From the NCBI GenBank assembly GCA_963518955.1, contig CAUQKI010000015.1:1-41826 (forward strand): 41,826 bases of DNA, read 5' to 3'. Below the pieces are notes generated by a model. It did not search any database. It saw only the letters and a program-made list of their open reading frames with translations, and was not told the origin of the DNA. Position numbers and translations under genes: made by a program. How positions within the stretch are numbered: position 1 is the first letter of the stretch; each line of letters starts with the position of its first letter. Positions 16,966 through 25,944 of the stretch are shown piece by piece. This stretch comes from JABCPE02 sp963518955. GTDB lineage: Bacteria > Bacteroidota > Bacteroidia > Flavobacteriales > Weeksellaceae.

Positions 16966-19471
16966 TTAATTTTATATTGTTTAATCTTAAAGAGTTAATG
17001 ATTACAGAAACAGAGCTGAAACTCATCGCGGCTGCTGCAAGCATAGGAGAGAGCAAAATCCCTAAAATAGGGTAGAGCAACCCAGCAGCCACAGGTATTC
17101 CCAGCGTGTTATAAATAAACGCAAAGAATAGATTTTCTTTGATGTTTCTCATCATCTTTTCGGAAAGGATTTTCGCTTTTACTATTCCATAGATATCGCC
17201 TTTCAGCAGGGAGATTTCTGCGCTGTCTATGGCGACATCTGTCCCTGTTCCCATCGCTATTCCTATATCTGCCTGTGCAAGAGCAGGAGCATCATTGATA
17301 CCATCGCCAGTCATTGCTACTATTTTTCCTTGTTTTTGTAAATCTTTGATTTTGTTGATTTTATCTTCTGGAAGGCAGTTGGCTTGATAATTTTTTATTC
17401 CTAATTCATTTGCTACAGCACGAGCCGTAGCCTCGTTATCTCCTGTAAGCATGATGACTTCTATGTTTTTGCTCTGCAAAAATTCTACGGCTGTCTTCGC
17501 TGTTGGTTTTAGTTTGTCGGTAAAACATAAAAATCCTATAACAGCATTATTTTCAACAAGATATGAAATAGTGAAAGCTTTATCTTTAAGACTTAAGATT
17601 TTTTCCTTGATTTCATCTGCTACATGGACAGCATTTTCTGTGATGTATTTTTCATTTCCCAAGAAATATTTTTTACCGCCAATTATCCCTTCAATTCCTT
17701 TTCCAACCAAGTTTTGAAAATCTGAAACAGCCTCTATCTGTGAGGCATCAGATTTAGATAAAATAGCTTTGGATAGGGGATGTTCGCTGTTTTTGTTTAA
17801 TGATGCAGAAATATTGATGATTTGATTTTCTGTATAATTCTTCGCTGGGAAAACATATTCTAATGAAGGTTTTCCTTCGGTGAGCGTTCCTGTTTTGTCT
17901 GTTATCAGGACATTTATTTTTTCCATTTGTTCTAGAGCTTCAGCGCTTTTAATCAAAATACCATTTTGAGCACCTTTACCGATGCCCACCACCACAGACA
18001 TAGGCGTAGCAAGTCCCAAAGCGCACGGACAGGCGATAACCAGCACAGCCAAAGCATTTACAAAGGCATTGAAAAACTTCGGTTCGGCGCCAAAAATCCA
18101 CCATAAAACAAAGGTAAGAACGGAGATGAAAACCACCACAGGGACAAATACTTTGGAGACTTTGTCGGTTAGTTTTTGTATCGGTGCTTTGCTTCTGCTG
18201 GCATTATTTACCATTTTAATGATTTGAGCCAAAAGGGTTTCGCTTCCTACGCGCTGGGATTTCATCAGAAAAGTTCCATTTCCATTGATAGTCCCTGAAA
18301 TTACCTGATTATCAATGCTTTTTTCCACAGGAATAGGTTCGCCTGTAATCATACTTTCGTCTATGGTAGAATATCCCTCTATGATGACTCCATCCACAGG
18401 GATTTTTTCTCCAGGTTTGACTCTCAGGATGTTACCAGCCTTTATTTCATCGATTTTAACGGTTTTTTCTTCGCCATTTTCCCACAAATGAGCCTCAGAA
18501 GGGGAGAGGTTCATGAGTTTTCGGATGGCATTTCCTGTTTTTTGATGGGCTTTGGCTTCTAATAACTGCCCTAATAGCACCAAAGTGATAATCATGCAGA
18601 CGCTTTCAAAATAGATAGGCGGATGAGCATGATTAGGGAAAATATTGGGGAAAAATAAAGTAATACAGCTCAAAACCAAAGCCGCGCCAGCACCTAAACC
18701 AATGAGGCTGAACATGTTAAGATTCCAAGTTTTAAAGGAAACATAAGCCCTCTGAAAAAACATAAATCCAGCATAGACCACAGGAATAGTGAAAGCCGCC
18801 TGCAGATACAGCTGCGTGTGGTGTGGGATTTTATCTATGGGAAGTCCCATCATTCCGCCCATGGCTAAGATAAATACAGGAATGGTAAAGGCGAGGGCGA
18901 TATAGAATTTCTTTCGTAAATCTATATAGGTGGAGTTGTCTTCCTGTCCTTCGGCCACGATTTGGACTAAATCCATTCCACAGACTGGGCAGCCTGTATT
19001 TTTGGGGTAGGTTTTGTCGCCTTCGCAAAACATCGGGCAATAGAATTCACCGATTTTGTCTAAATTAACCTTCTGATTTTCAGTTGATTTTGCTTTTTCT
19101 CTGATTTCCTCACGCTCTTCGATAGGCGCTAAATACATCCCACAAATAGGGCATTTACCTTGTTTGAAGTAGAGTTTTTCACCTTCACATTCCATTGGAC
19201 AGAAATACACACTGCTGGGCGAGATTTTGTCTTCTGGTTTAATGAATGTATAATCATGATTATCAGGGTCTTTTAGGAAATAATGACCGATGGAACCAAC
19301 GGCATCATTCAGCTGCTGGAGATTGATTTCGTTTTTGGAAGAAATTTTAACGCTGTTGGTTTTTAAATCTACCACAGCAGAGATATCTGGAAGGGAATTC
19401 AGCTTGTCAGAAATTTTCTTTTGGCAGCTGCCACAGCTCATTCCCAATATATCAAATTGTTTTTCGTGCAT
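16955..19471 (-). CDS. copA: CopA-type copper-exporting P1B ATPase with tandem metal-binding ribbons
   Basis: An 838-residue P1B-type ATPase driving Cu(I) out of the cytoplasm. In order: an HMA domain with GMSCGSC (Cys13 and Cys16), two consecutive zinc-ribbon-like heavy-metal-binding domains (FCPMECEG...CPICGM and FYCPMFCEG...CPVCGM), eight membrane helices with the transport motif ACPCALGLATP, the phosphorylation motif DKTGTLTEG, TGD and the hinge MTGDGINDAPAL. The longer reading from 19510 adds MDSLFFNFIKFND, which is not family-like, so MHEKQF at 19471 is the preferred start. Silver transport is possible. Confidence 0.93.
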   Translation of the reverse strand: MHEKQFDILGMSCGSCQKKISDKLNSLPDISAVVDLKTNSVKISSKNEINLQQLNDAVGSIGHYFLKDPDNHDYTFIKPEDKISPSSVYFCPMECEGEKLYFKQGKCPICGMYLAPIEEREEIREKAKSTENQKVNLDKIGEFYCPMFCEGDKTYPKNTGCPVCGMDLVQIVAEGQEDNSTYIDLRKKFYIALAFTIPVFILAMGGMMGLPIDKIPHHTQLYLQAAFTIPVVYAGFMFFQRAYVSFKTWNLNMFSLIGLGAGAALVLSCITLFFPNIFPNHAHPPIYFESVCMIITLVLLGQLLEAKAHQKTGNAIRKLMNLSPSEAHLWENGEEKTVKIDEIKAGNILRVKPGEKIPVDGVIIEGYSTIDESMITGEPIPVEKSIDNQVISGTINGNGTFLMKSQRVGSETLLAQIIKMVNNASRSKAPIQKLTDKVSKVFVPVVVFISVLTFVLWWIFGAEPKFFNAFVNALAVLVIACPCALGLATPMSVVVGIGKGAQNGILIKSAEALEQMEKINVLITDKTGTLTEGKPSLEYVFPAKNYTENQIINISASLNKNSEHPLSKAILSKSDASQIEAVSDFQNLVGKGIEGIIGGKKYFLGNEKYITENAVHVADEIKEKILSLKDKAFTISYLVENNAVIGFLCFTDKLKPTAKTAVEFLQSKNIEVIMLTGDNEATARAVANELGIKNYQANCLPEDKINKIKDLQKQGKIVAMTGDGINDAPALAQADIGIAMGTGTDVAIDSAEISLLKGDIYGIVKAKILSEKMMRNIKENLFFAFIYNTLGIPVAAGLLYPILGILLSPMLAAAAMSFSSVSVIINSLRLNNIKLNEK

Positions 19472-19608
19472 ATCATTAAATTTTATAAAGTTAAAAAAAA
19501 GAGAATCCAAAGTTAAGGATTTTATTTTTTTATTTTACAATTTAACATAATATAAATTATAGGAATAAATGATTTTAATTTAAGTCACAAACTACAATAT
19601 TCTATGTT

Positions 19609-20271
19609 TTACTCTGCAACCACTTCATAATCAATATCAAAGAATTCAAAACCTGTGATGCCGTTTTCTTCTATGGCTTGTTTCAGACGCTCTGAGCAGA
19701 GAATATCTCCTTGCCAAGTACCAACAATATCAAATTTATCTATTAAAACAATTTTTCTCCACTCTATATTTTTTTTGGTTTCTTTCCAGATTTTGTAGTC
19801 ATACTCGTCGTATTCTTCTGCGGTCTTAATTCCCAAAACTCTTTCATTATCTATAAAATACTCACTTTTTTCATAATTATAGTTATGAAATCCACCTATC
19901 GGAAACTGAAAAATCCAGTATTTGAATTTTTCTCCTTTGTAGAGGAGCCGTGTTTCGTAGAAATGATATTTCGGAGCGATTTTGAATTTTTCTAAAAGCG
20001 ATTTTAATTTATCTGAGATATACCAAAATGCACCACTTGGATACACCCCCATTCCACCATGCACATCTTGTAGTCTCCATTCCCAAAAAATTTTTTTATC
20101 AAAACTCTGCAGATGAAAATAATCAAAAATAGGAGCATCTTCTATAATCTCTCTTTTTCTCATCCTATCAAAATAAAACGCTCCATTAGGGACAAACTCC
20201 CCGTTAGCTTGTCCTAAAATTTTGTTTTCCTTATCGAATATTCTTTTAATTTTTGTTTTATAATATTTCAT
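19609..20271 (-). CDS. Immunity-like protein (full-length paralogue of 12304-12762)
   Basis: A 220-residue cytosolic protein starting MKYYKTKIK, with an aromatic-rich core (FWEWRLQDVHGGMG, FWYISDKLKSLLEKFKIAPK, YWIFQFPIGG) and an acidic C-terminal part ending FFDIDYEVVAE. It shares a 164-bp block at about 94% identity with the shortened gene at 12304-12762. The pattern recalls Imm11/DUF1629-like immunity proteins found as orphans near toxin loci in Bacteroidota, but the family is not certain. It is followed upstream by a PoNi-type immunity gene on the same strand. No signal peptide is present. Confidence 0.65.
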   Translation of the reverse strand: MKYYKTKIKRIFDKENKILGQANGEFVPNGAFYFDRMRKREIIEDAPIFDYFHLQSFDKKIFWEWRLQDVHGGMGVYPSGAFWYISDKLKSLLEKFKIAPKYHFYETRLLYKGEKFKYWIFQFPIGGFHNYNYEKSEYFIDNERVLGIKTAEEYDEYDYKIWKETKKNIEWRKIVLIDKFDIVGTWQGDILCSERLKQAIEENGITGFEFFDIDYEVVAE

Positions 20272-20333
20272 TTTGTTTGTATTTAAAAATCAATAATATG
20301 ACTCACAATACTAATATAAACTCCTCTCTCCTC

Positions 20334-20564
20334 CTACTCTACTTTTTTGTAAAAATACATATCTTTAGGGAAGTATTTATTGTTTTCAAAAGGTGAGATA
20401 TCTACGGATAAAATATCAGCAATAGCTGCACTTTCAAAACTCCAATAGCCGTAGTATATGTTATTATCACTCTTATGATGGTCATAAAAACTAAAACCTT
20501 TGTGCCTTTGATAAAATTCTTTATTTAAGAAATGTTCAATCAGAGTATTTCTGTTTTTCAACAT
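20334..20564 (-). pseudogene. C-terminal half of a frameshifted PoNi-type immunity protein (DUF1911-like)
   Basis: A 76-residue open frame whose sequence FSFYDHHKSD...IYYGYWSFESAAIADIL matches the conserved core of the PoNi C-terminal domain (formerly DUF1911), where the GYWSFE segment is typical. It overlaps the preceding frame by 29 bp in a different phase. Removing one base from the plus-strand T5 run at 20554-20558 fuses the two frames through LLDVENRNTLIEHF. PoNi proteins neutralise PoNe DNase toxins in the cytoplasm. As it stands, translation of this half would need an internal start at MLKNRN. Confidence 0.65.
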
Positions 20565-20919
20565 CTAATAAATATCCCAGCGAAAGCATCCAAAGCATCA
20601 AATCATAGTCTGAACCAAAATAATGATTGTATTTAGTATCTTTTAAATAAGCACGATTGTCCAATACCATCCAGCTCTGGTGCATATATTCTAAAGCATC
20701 GTAATAATCTGTATACAAATCTTCTATAGGGTAACCTGCGGAATATTTAGCAATAAGAGAATATATATTATTTTGAAACATTTTTTCCAGCATTATTTCT
20801 CTTCTGTCAGGATTAATTTCTCCATTGATAAACCAGCTTTTAATCCTGCAATTTGATTCTTCCTTTTTATTTATATATTCTTCAAAATATCTAATATTTT
20901 TTATTTTATCTCTTTCCAT
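20536..20919 (-). pseudogene. N-terminal half of a frameshifted PoNi-type immunity protein (DUF1910-like)
   Basis: From MERDKIKNIRYFEEYI the frame encodes 127 residues, helical throughout (IKSWFINGEINPDRREIMLEKM, YDALEYMHQSW, LMLWMLSLGYLLDV), as in the PoNi N-terminal domain (formerly DUF1910). The longer reading from 20955 adds MQYLCFMYYNYK, which looks like untranslated leader. The frame ends at EKQKYSD just where the C-terminal domain should begin. The C-terminal domain continues in another frame at 20334-20564. A -7-like TATCTTTG lies on the minus strand at 20949-20942. No PoNe toxin gene is in the window. Confidence 0.65.
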
Positions 20920-21042
20920 TTTATAATTATAATACATAAAGCAAAGATACTGCATATTTCTTTGGGCGATGAATATATTTTTAGAAAAAGAAAGTAAATA
21001 AAGAATATCACTTTGTGAAAACTTTTAGGATTTGAAATAAAA

Positions 21043-21071
21043 AAAGACTTTTGAATTTTTCAAAAGTCTTT
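21043..21071 (-). terminator. Terminator of tRNA-Ser
   Basis: AAAGACTTTTGAA (21043-21055) pairs with TTCAAAAGTCTTT (21059-21071), a 13-bp stem with 3-nt loop. On the minus strand it is followed by a long T-run. Confidence 0.85.
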
Positions 21072-21093
21072 GTAATTTAGTCTTTAATACTTG

Positions 21094-21178
21094 CGGAGAG
21101 AGAGGGATTCGAACCCCCGGACCTGTTACAGTCAACGGTTTTCAAGACCGCCGCATTCGACCGCTCTGCCATCTCTCC
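21094..21178 (-). tRNA. tRNA-Ser (anticodon TGA)
   Basis: An 85-nt class-II tRNA with long variable arm. The acceptor GGAGAGA pairs with TCTCTCC, the anticodon loop is CTTGAAA, the T-loop is TTCGAAT and the discriminator is G, as required by SerRS. CCA is not encoded. Confidence 0.95.
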
Positions 21179-21209
21179 AAAAATGAAAAACTACATCATT
21201 TCAATGGTG

Positions 21210-21240
21210 CAAATGTAAGGATATTTTTAATACTGACAAA
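21210..21240 (-). promoter_or_regulatory. Bacteroidota-type promoter of tRNA-Ser
   Basis: On the minus strand, TTTG (21240-21237), exactly 19 nt, then TACATTTG (21217-21210). It lies 31 bp upstream of the tRNA. Confidence 0.75.
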
Positions 21241-21304
21241 TTTATTTATAGGATTTTTACACTTAAATCATTAATGTTTTGAAAATCAACATTAAAAATT
21301 TACT

Positions 21305-21664
21305 TTATTTCAAAAGCTGACTTCCTAAATACACCGCAGAAAGCCCCAATGCAATGCTCAAAGTCAAGTACAAAACCAAAATTCCATACTGTCCGTTTTG
21401 CCAAAGAGTGATGTTTTCCATAGAAAATGTGGAAAATGTAGTAAATCCGCCACAAAATCCTGTAACCAAAAGGTATTTCAGGTATTCATTTTCTTTAAAT
21501 AAAGAAGAAAATATCCCTATAAAAAAACAACCAAAAACATTGGCCAAAAGCGTTCCAATAGGAAAAGAGCCTGCCATCGGCAGTTTATGAGCATAATTAG
21601 AAATCATAAACCGAAAAATACTACCCACTCCTCCCCCTATGAAAACATATATCAGGGCTTTCAT
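21305..21664 (-). CDS. crcB: Fluoride channel/exporter CrcB (Fluc)
   Basis: About 119 residues from MKALIYVFIGGG, four membrane helices; it works as a dual-topology dimer removing fluoride from the cytoplasm. Family motifs are all present: GGGVGSIFRF near the N-terminus, GTLLANVFGCFFIG in the second helix and GFCGGFTTFSTFS in the third. The longer frame from 21721 overlaps trxB and is not family-like, so the start at 21664 is preferred. The gene begins 8 bp after the trxB stop. I see no fluoride riboswitch in this gap. Confidence 0.92.
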   Translation of the reverse strand: MKALIYVFIGGGVGSIFRFMISNYAHKLPMAGSFPIGTLLANVFGCFFIGIFSSLFKENEYLKYLLVTGFCGGFTTFSTFSMENITLWQNGQYGILVLYLTLSIALGLSAVYLGSQLLK

Positions 21665-21672
21665 AGTAGTTT

Positions 21673-22614
21673 TTATCTCAGTTCGCCTAAATATCTCTCT
21701 GCATCTATCGCTGCCATACATCCGCTTCCTGCCGCTGTAACTGCCTGACGATAAATGTGATCCTGCACATCTCCCGCCGCGAAAACCCCAGGAAGATTGG
21801 TTTTAGAAGATTTTCCTTCGGTGATGATATAGCCGTTTTCATCCATATCTATTTGGCCTTTAAATATCTCAGTATTAGGCTGATGTCCTATGGCTATGAA
21901 TATTCCGCTGACAGGGATTTCAGAAGTTTCTTGAGTCTGGTTATTGATAACCACAGCTTTTTCCACCAAGTTGTTTTCTCCTTTGATGCCTATTAACTCG
22001 TGATTGAATTTCACTTCTATATTTGGTGTTTTTTCCACTCTGTGAGCCATTGCTTTGGAAGCACGGAAATAGTTCTTTCTCACAAGCATGGTCACTTTGC
22101 TACAAATATTAGCAAGGTAAGTTGCCTCTTCTGCAGCCGTGTCCCCTGCCCCAACTACGATAACTTCTTGGTTTCTGTAAAAAAATCCATCACATGTAGC
22201 GCACGCAGATACGCCACCGCCAGAGTATTTTTTCTCATCATCCAGCCCAAGGTATTTGGCTGTAGCTCCAGTGGAAATAATCACAGTTTTAGCCAAAATC
22301 TCTTTCTCTCCTGCCCAAAGTTTATGAATTCCGCCTTTTTCCTTAGAAAATTCCACTTTTGTAATCATTTCATAATGAACTTTGGTATCAAATCTTTCGG
22401 CTTGTTTCTGCAAATCTTCCATCATTTTTGGTCCTGTAACTCCCTCTGGATACCCTGGAAAATTGTCCACTTCCGTAGTCGTAGTAAGCTGACCGCCATG
22501 CTGTAGACCAGTATAAAGTTCAGGTTTTAAATCCGCTCTCGCTGCATAGATAGCTGCCGTAAAACCAGAAGGTCCAGAACCTATAATCACACAATCTAAA
22601 ATATTATTCTCCAT
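21673..22614 (-). CDS. trxB: Thioredoxin reductase
   Basis: A 313-residue FAD flavoenzyme that reduces thioredoxin with NADPH. The FAD-binding motif is IIGSGPSGFTAAIYAARA near residues 10-27, the redox-active pair is in CATCDG, the NADPH motif is VVGAGDTAAEEATYLA, and the C-terminal FAD contact is PGVFAAGDVQD. The length matches the low-molecular-weight bacterial type. It lies 13 bp downstream of the polyprenyl synthase gene and upstream of crcB. Confidence 0.96.
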   Translation of the reverse strand: MENNILDCVIIGSGPSGFTAAIYAARADLKPELYTGLQHGGQLTTTTEVDNFPGYPEGVTGPKMMEDLQKQAERFDTKVHYEMITKVEFSKEKGGIHKLWAGEKEILAKTVIISTGATAKYLGLDDEKKYSGGGVSACATCDGFFYRNQEVIVVGAGDTAAEEATYLANICSKVTMLVRKNYFRASKAMAHRVEKTPNIEVKFNHELIGIKGENNLVEKAVVINNQTQETSEIPVSGIFIAIGHQPNTEIFKGQIDMDENGYIITEGKSSKTNLPGVFAAGDVQDHIYRQAVTAAGSGCMAAIDAERYLGELR

Positions 22615-22627
22615 TTTTATACTTTTT

Positions 22628-23605
22628 TTAAAATTCTCTTTTTATTACATAATCCAGCATCAGTTGCAAGGACTTTTTCGCTTCATTATCAGGGAATTCT
22701 GATAAAATATCCAAAGCCTTCTGCTGGTAATTTTCCATTATTTTTTCGGCGTAGTCCAGCCCGCCCGATTTTTTCACAAAATCAACCAGTTCTTTTACTC
22801 GTTTTGGGTTTTTATTATGGTTTTTGATGATATTAAAGTAATATTTTCTGTCCTTTTCATTTGCCGTTTTTAAAGAATAAATAAGCGGCAAAGTCATTTT
22901 TTGTTCCTTAATATCTATTCCAGTAGGCTTCCCTACGATGTTTTTGCTAAAATAATCAAACAAATCATCTTTTATCTGAAAAGCCATTCCTGCATAAAAC
23001 CCAAAATCTTTCATCTTCATTACCAGCGAGTTTTCAGCATTATTAGAAACTGCCCCTATCTGGCAGCACGCTGAAATGAGCGAAGCCGTTTTTTGCCTAA
23101 TTATCTGATAATAAATATCTTCCGTAATGTCCAGCTTTCTTGCTTTTTCCAGTTGCAAAAGCTCGCCTTCGGACATATCTTTTATGGTTTGGGAAACGAT
23201 TTCCAACAAATCGAAATCCTTATTTTCAGTAGAAAGAATTACCGATTTGGATAATAAATAATCCCCAATCAAAACCGCAGTCTTATTCCCCCACAAGGCA
23301 TTGATAGAGAAGAAATTACGCCTTCTAACACTCTCATCTACTACATCATCATGCACCAAAGCCGCCGTATGTATCAGCTCTATCAAAGAAGCTCCACGAA
23401 AGGTTTTTTCGCTCACCTCGCCTGTCATTTTTGCTGAAAGGAAAACGAGGATAGGCCGCATCTGTTTGCCCTTCGTAGCGATGATAAATTGTGTAATTTT
23501 ATCTAATAAAGGCACGCTGCTCTGCATGGACTGATAAAACTTTTCTTCAAAAAGTTTCATTTCCTTGCATATAGGAGCTTTGATTTCTTCTAAGATTTTA
23601 GCCAC
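22628..23605 (-). CDS. Long-chain polyprenyl diphosphate synthase
   Basis: A 325-residue trans-prenyltransferase that extends allylic diphosphates with isopentenyl diphosphate. The first Asp-rich motif is in AALVHDDVVDES and the second in AFQIKDDLFDY; the KGKQMRP segment near residue 50 is also conserved. The likely product is the side chain of menaquinone, the quinone used by this phylum; chain length cannot be read with certainty. TATATTTG, a -7-like box, lies on the minus strand at 23630-23623. It starts a group with trxB and crcB. Confidence 0.88.
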   Translation of the reverse strand: MAKILEEIKAPICKEMKLFEEKFYQSMQSSVPLLDKITQFIIATKGKQMRPILVFLSAKMTGEVSEKTFRGASLIELIHTAALVHDDVVDESVRRRNFFSINALWGNKTAVLIGDYLLSKSVILSTENKDFDLLEIVSQTIKDMSEGELLQLEKARKLDITEDIYYQIIRQKTASLISACCQIGAVSNNAENSLVMKMKDFGFYAGMAFQIKDDLFDYFSKNIVGKPTGIDIKEQKMTLPLIYSLKTANEKDRKYYFNIIKNHNKNPKRVKELVDFVKKSGGLDYAEKIMENYQQKALDILSEFPDNEAKKSLQLMLDYVIKREF

Positions 23606-23648
23606 AATTTTATTTTAATCCACAAATATAAGAATATTTAATTTAAGA

Positions 23649-24503
23649 TTACAGCCGTTCAAAAGGCACAAAATACAAACTCTGTTTCGCCTGAAAACCG
23701 ATTTTCTTAAATTCTTCGCCTGAGATATAAATGCCCTTTTCATTCACTGCTACGCCCTCTATTTGACCGTATTTAAAGACCGAACCCAGCTTGTATTTCG
23801 TATATTTTCCACTGAAAAAATTGCCATTTTCATCTTCATCAAAAATCATCAAAAAGGCTTTTGCGACTTTGTTATAACCCACCAAATATAGTTTTTTATT
23901 GAAATAAAAAGCATCTGTTACCAAGAAATTGGTTTTAAATTCTTCCGTTTTTTCGATGCTCTGTTCTTCCTTTGTATCAGGATTTATCGCGTATTTAGAA
24001 ACTTTCAGCGAAACCCATTCTTTGGAAAAAAGATAGATTTTACCGTCTTTGAAAATCATCGCTTCGGCATCAAAATCGTGTTTGTCTTTTTTAAAGCTAA
24101 AATGAGGTTGATTTTTGTATTTAAAACTGATTTTCTGATGAGAATTATCCAATATTTTATAAATCGTTAAATCCGTTCTTTTACCTCCATTATTCCCGAA
24201 ATCTCCTACATAAAGGTTGTTTCCGTCGTTGGTCAGGGCTTCCCAGTCTCTGTTTGGGAAATCAACTTTGATGGTAGAAATTATCTGCCCATTTTCAGGG
24301 TTTATTTCATAAATTTCATTGGGATTTCCACCGTCATTGAAACTATACAACCTCCCATTCATCAGCGTTAATCCTGATGTTTCCCTCAAAGTATCATTTA
24401 AAACAGCAATTTTATATTTTTTTAAAGGCAGTCTTTTGTTTTTTTGAGCCAAAGAAAAAGTGAAAAATCCACAAAGAAAAACGATAAAAAAACTCTTTTT
24501 CAT
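23649..24503 (-). CDS. Exported beta-propeller-like protein
   Basis: A 284-residue protein with signal peptide MKKSFFIVFLCGFFTFSLAQ. The mature part has repeated strand-turn units such as LRETSGLTLMNGRLYSFNDGG, RDWEALTNDGNNLYVGDFGNN and DAEAMIFKDGKIYLFSK, which resemble the blades of SdiA-regulated-like or NHL-type propellers. It is probably periplasmic; its ligand is unknown. The stop lies 44 bp from the polyprenyl synthase start, and the gene follows the DUF4832 lipoprotein gene by 3 bp, pointing to one operon. Confidence 0.65.
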   Translation of the reverse strand: MKKSFFIVFLCGFFTFSLAQKNKRLPLKKYKIAVLNDTLRETSGLTLMNGRLYSFNDGGNPNEIYEINPENGQIISTIKVDFPNRDWEALTNDGNNLYVGDFGNNGGKRTDLTIYKILDNSHQKISFKYKNQPHFSFKKDKHDFDAEAMIFKDGKIYLFSKEWVSLKVSKYAINPDTKEEQSIEKTEEFKTNFLVTDAFYFNKKLYLVGYNKVAKAFLMIFDEDENGNFFSGKYTKYKLGSVFKYGQIEGVAVNEKGIYISGEEFKKIGFQAKQSLYFVPFERL

Positions 24504-24506
24504 TTA

Positions 24507-25910
24507 TTATTTTTTAGTTTGGGTAAATAGTTTATTATAACCTGTGGCAGCTTCCCAAGTGTTGATATTAGCAAATCTGACAGCATATTCCGCTCGGTCT
24601 GCGATGGACACAGATGAGTCTGGAAGATGAAGCAAAACATCATAATCCCCTGCAGGAAGATAGCTAGGAATATTTACAGATATTTCTAACCGATGATTTC
24701 CTGTAAACCAAAACTGAGGATTGGACTGAATCTGATGAGAAAAATGTATTCTGCCATCGGAAACAGAACGGAATTTAATGTACGCAGACCTTGGATTATA
24801 CGGAGATGCAAAGCCTTTGTTCTCAAAATTTAGTATCAATTTATAGTTTTTTCCAGACTCCATTTTTTCGGTATATTGGACTTCTTTCATCACGAAACGA
24901 TATCCCAGCCTCTTTTGGATTTCCTCAAAACAATGGGTATTTTTCCAATCTGCAATCATATCCTGATGGTAGCTTAGATTGAGATAAGACCAATGGTATT
25001 TTCCCATGGTTTGCAGAGCAGTATTACACTGAGAATAGCTGGTCGGCGGCGTACAGGTCTCCCCTCCTACAACGGTGTATTTAGAGTCTAACTGCATGTA
25101 TTTTTTATCTTGCTCACTGGTGTAAGTTCCCTTGTCTTTTTCATCCGCTAAAAAGCAGTCATTGTGATGCCCCAAACGAGCCTTGTTACTTCTATTAAAA
25201 GCCTCCGACTGAGTCAATGGAGAGTTTAAAGAAATATTAAGAAGATTGGTCTTAATCAATGGAGTTCGTACCGCTATCATTCTTTCTTTTGGGAAAGCAT
25301 CCAGCATAGCATTGACAATGGTTCTTCGTTTAGCATAGTCAGCCTGCCCTTTGTTTCCGTAATGTGTGGAATAATACCATTCTCCATATGCACCGATGAA
25401 TCCTGCTTCTATAAGGGCGATGACATCTTTATTTTTCTCTAAAACTGGTTTTAGTTGAGAAATATGCTTTAAAACAATGGATGGCTCGGCATCATAAACA
25501 GCCGCAGAAGTGCTGTTGGAATATGTAAAACGAACTACTGCTTTTATCCCATTAGCTCTGAGTTTATCAAAATTTCTCTGCATCATTCCCAGCATATCCG
25601 AATTTATAGGACTGGAAATGAACTCCTTCAATTTAAAATCAAAAAAAACTAATGTGTGTTTGCCGCTTTTTAGCGTCTTGATTTCATAATCAGATATTAC
25701 CGAACTCCTGCTGTGATAGCCGTTTCTTGTACAAAATCCTCGCTCTGGATTAGAAATCATAGAGTGATCTTCTCCATAGATTACTTTTGCCATTTTAGTA
25801 GGGTTTTCAGGTGTATTATCTTGATAATCACCGTATTCTATCGTTTCTTTTCCTCTGGAACAAGATACCATAGCCGCTATGGACAGCCCTATAAACAATA
25901 TTTTTTTCAT
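24507..25910 (-). CDS. DUF4874/DUF4832 lipoprotein, possible carbohydrate-active protein
   Basis: From MKKILFIGLSIAAMVSC the protein has 467 residues with a lipoprotein signal (lipobox MVSC). The N-terminal domain contains ISNPERGFCTRNG and FIGAYGEWYYSTHYG, marks of DUF4874, a TIM-barrel-like domain. The C-terminal DUF4832 region is a beta-sandwich with segments such as YKLILNFENKGFASPYNPR and GDYDVLLHLPDSS. The family is thought to act on sugars, but no activity is proven. The longer frame from 26000 overlaps the AEC transporter gene and was rejected. It is likely surface-exposed or periplasmic. Confidence 0.8.
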   Translation of the reverse strand: MKKILFIGLSIAAMVSCSRGKETIEYGDYQDNTPENPTKMAKVIYGEDHSMISNPERGFCTRNGYHSRSSVISDYEIKTLKSGKHTLVFFDFKLKEFISSPINSDMLGMMQRNFDKLRANGIKAVVRFTYSNSTSAAVYDAEPSIVLKHISQLKPVLEKNKDVIALIEAGFIGAYGEWYYSTHYGNKGQADYAKRRTIVNAMLDAFPKERMIAVRTPLIKTNLLNISLNSPLTQSEAFNRSNKARLGHHNDCFLADEKDKGTYTSEQDKKYMQLDSKYTVVGGETCTPPTSYSQCNTALQTMGKYHWSYLNLSYHQDMIADWKNTHCFEEIQKRLGYRFVMKEVQYTEKMESGKNYKLILNFENKGFASPYNPRSAYIKFRSVSDGRIHFSHQIQSNPQFWFTGNHRLEISVNIPSYLPAGDYDVLLHLPDSSVSIADRAEYAVRFANINTWEAATGYNKLFTQTKK

Positions 25911-25944
25911 GGTTAAATAGTTTATTTTCGTTATATATTTTTCA

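Noticed and set aside
21179..21304. Fluoride riboswitch before crcB
   Set aside because: This gap is downstream of crcB, which is transcribed leftwards; the true upstream gap to trxB is only 8 bp.
22000..22506. 168-codon plus-strand frame opposite trxB
   Set aside because: It is antisense to a clear thioredoxin reductase, with Cys/Phe/His-rich content and no family resemblance.
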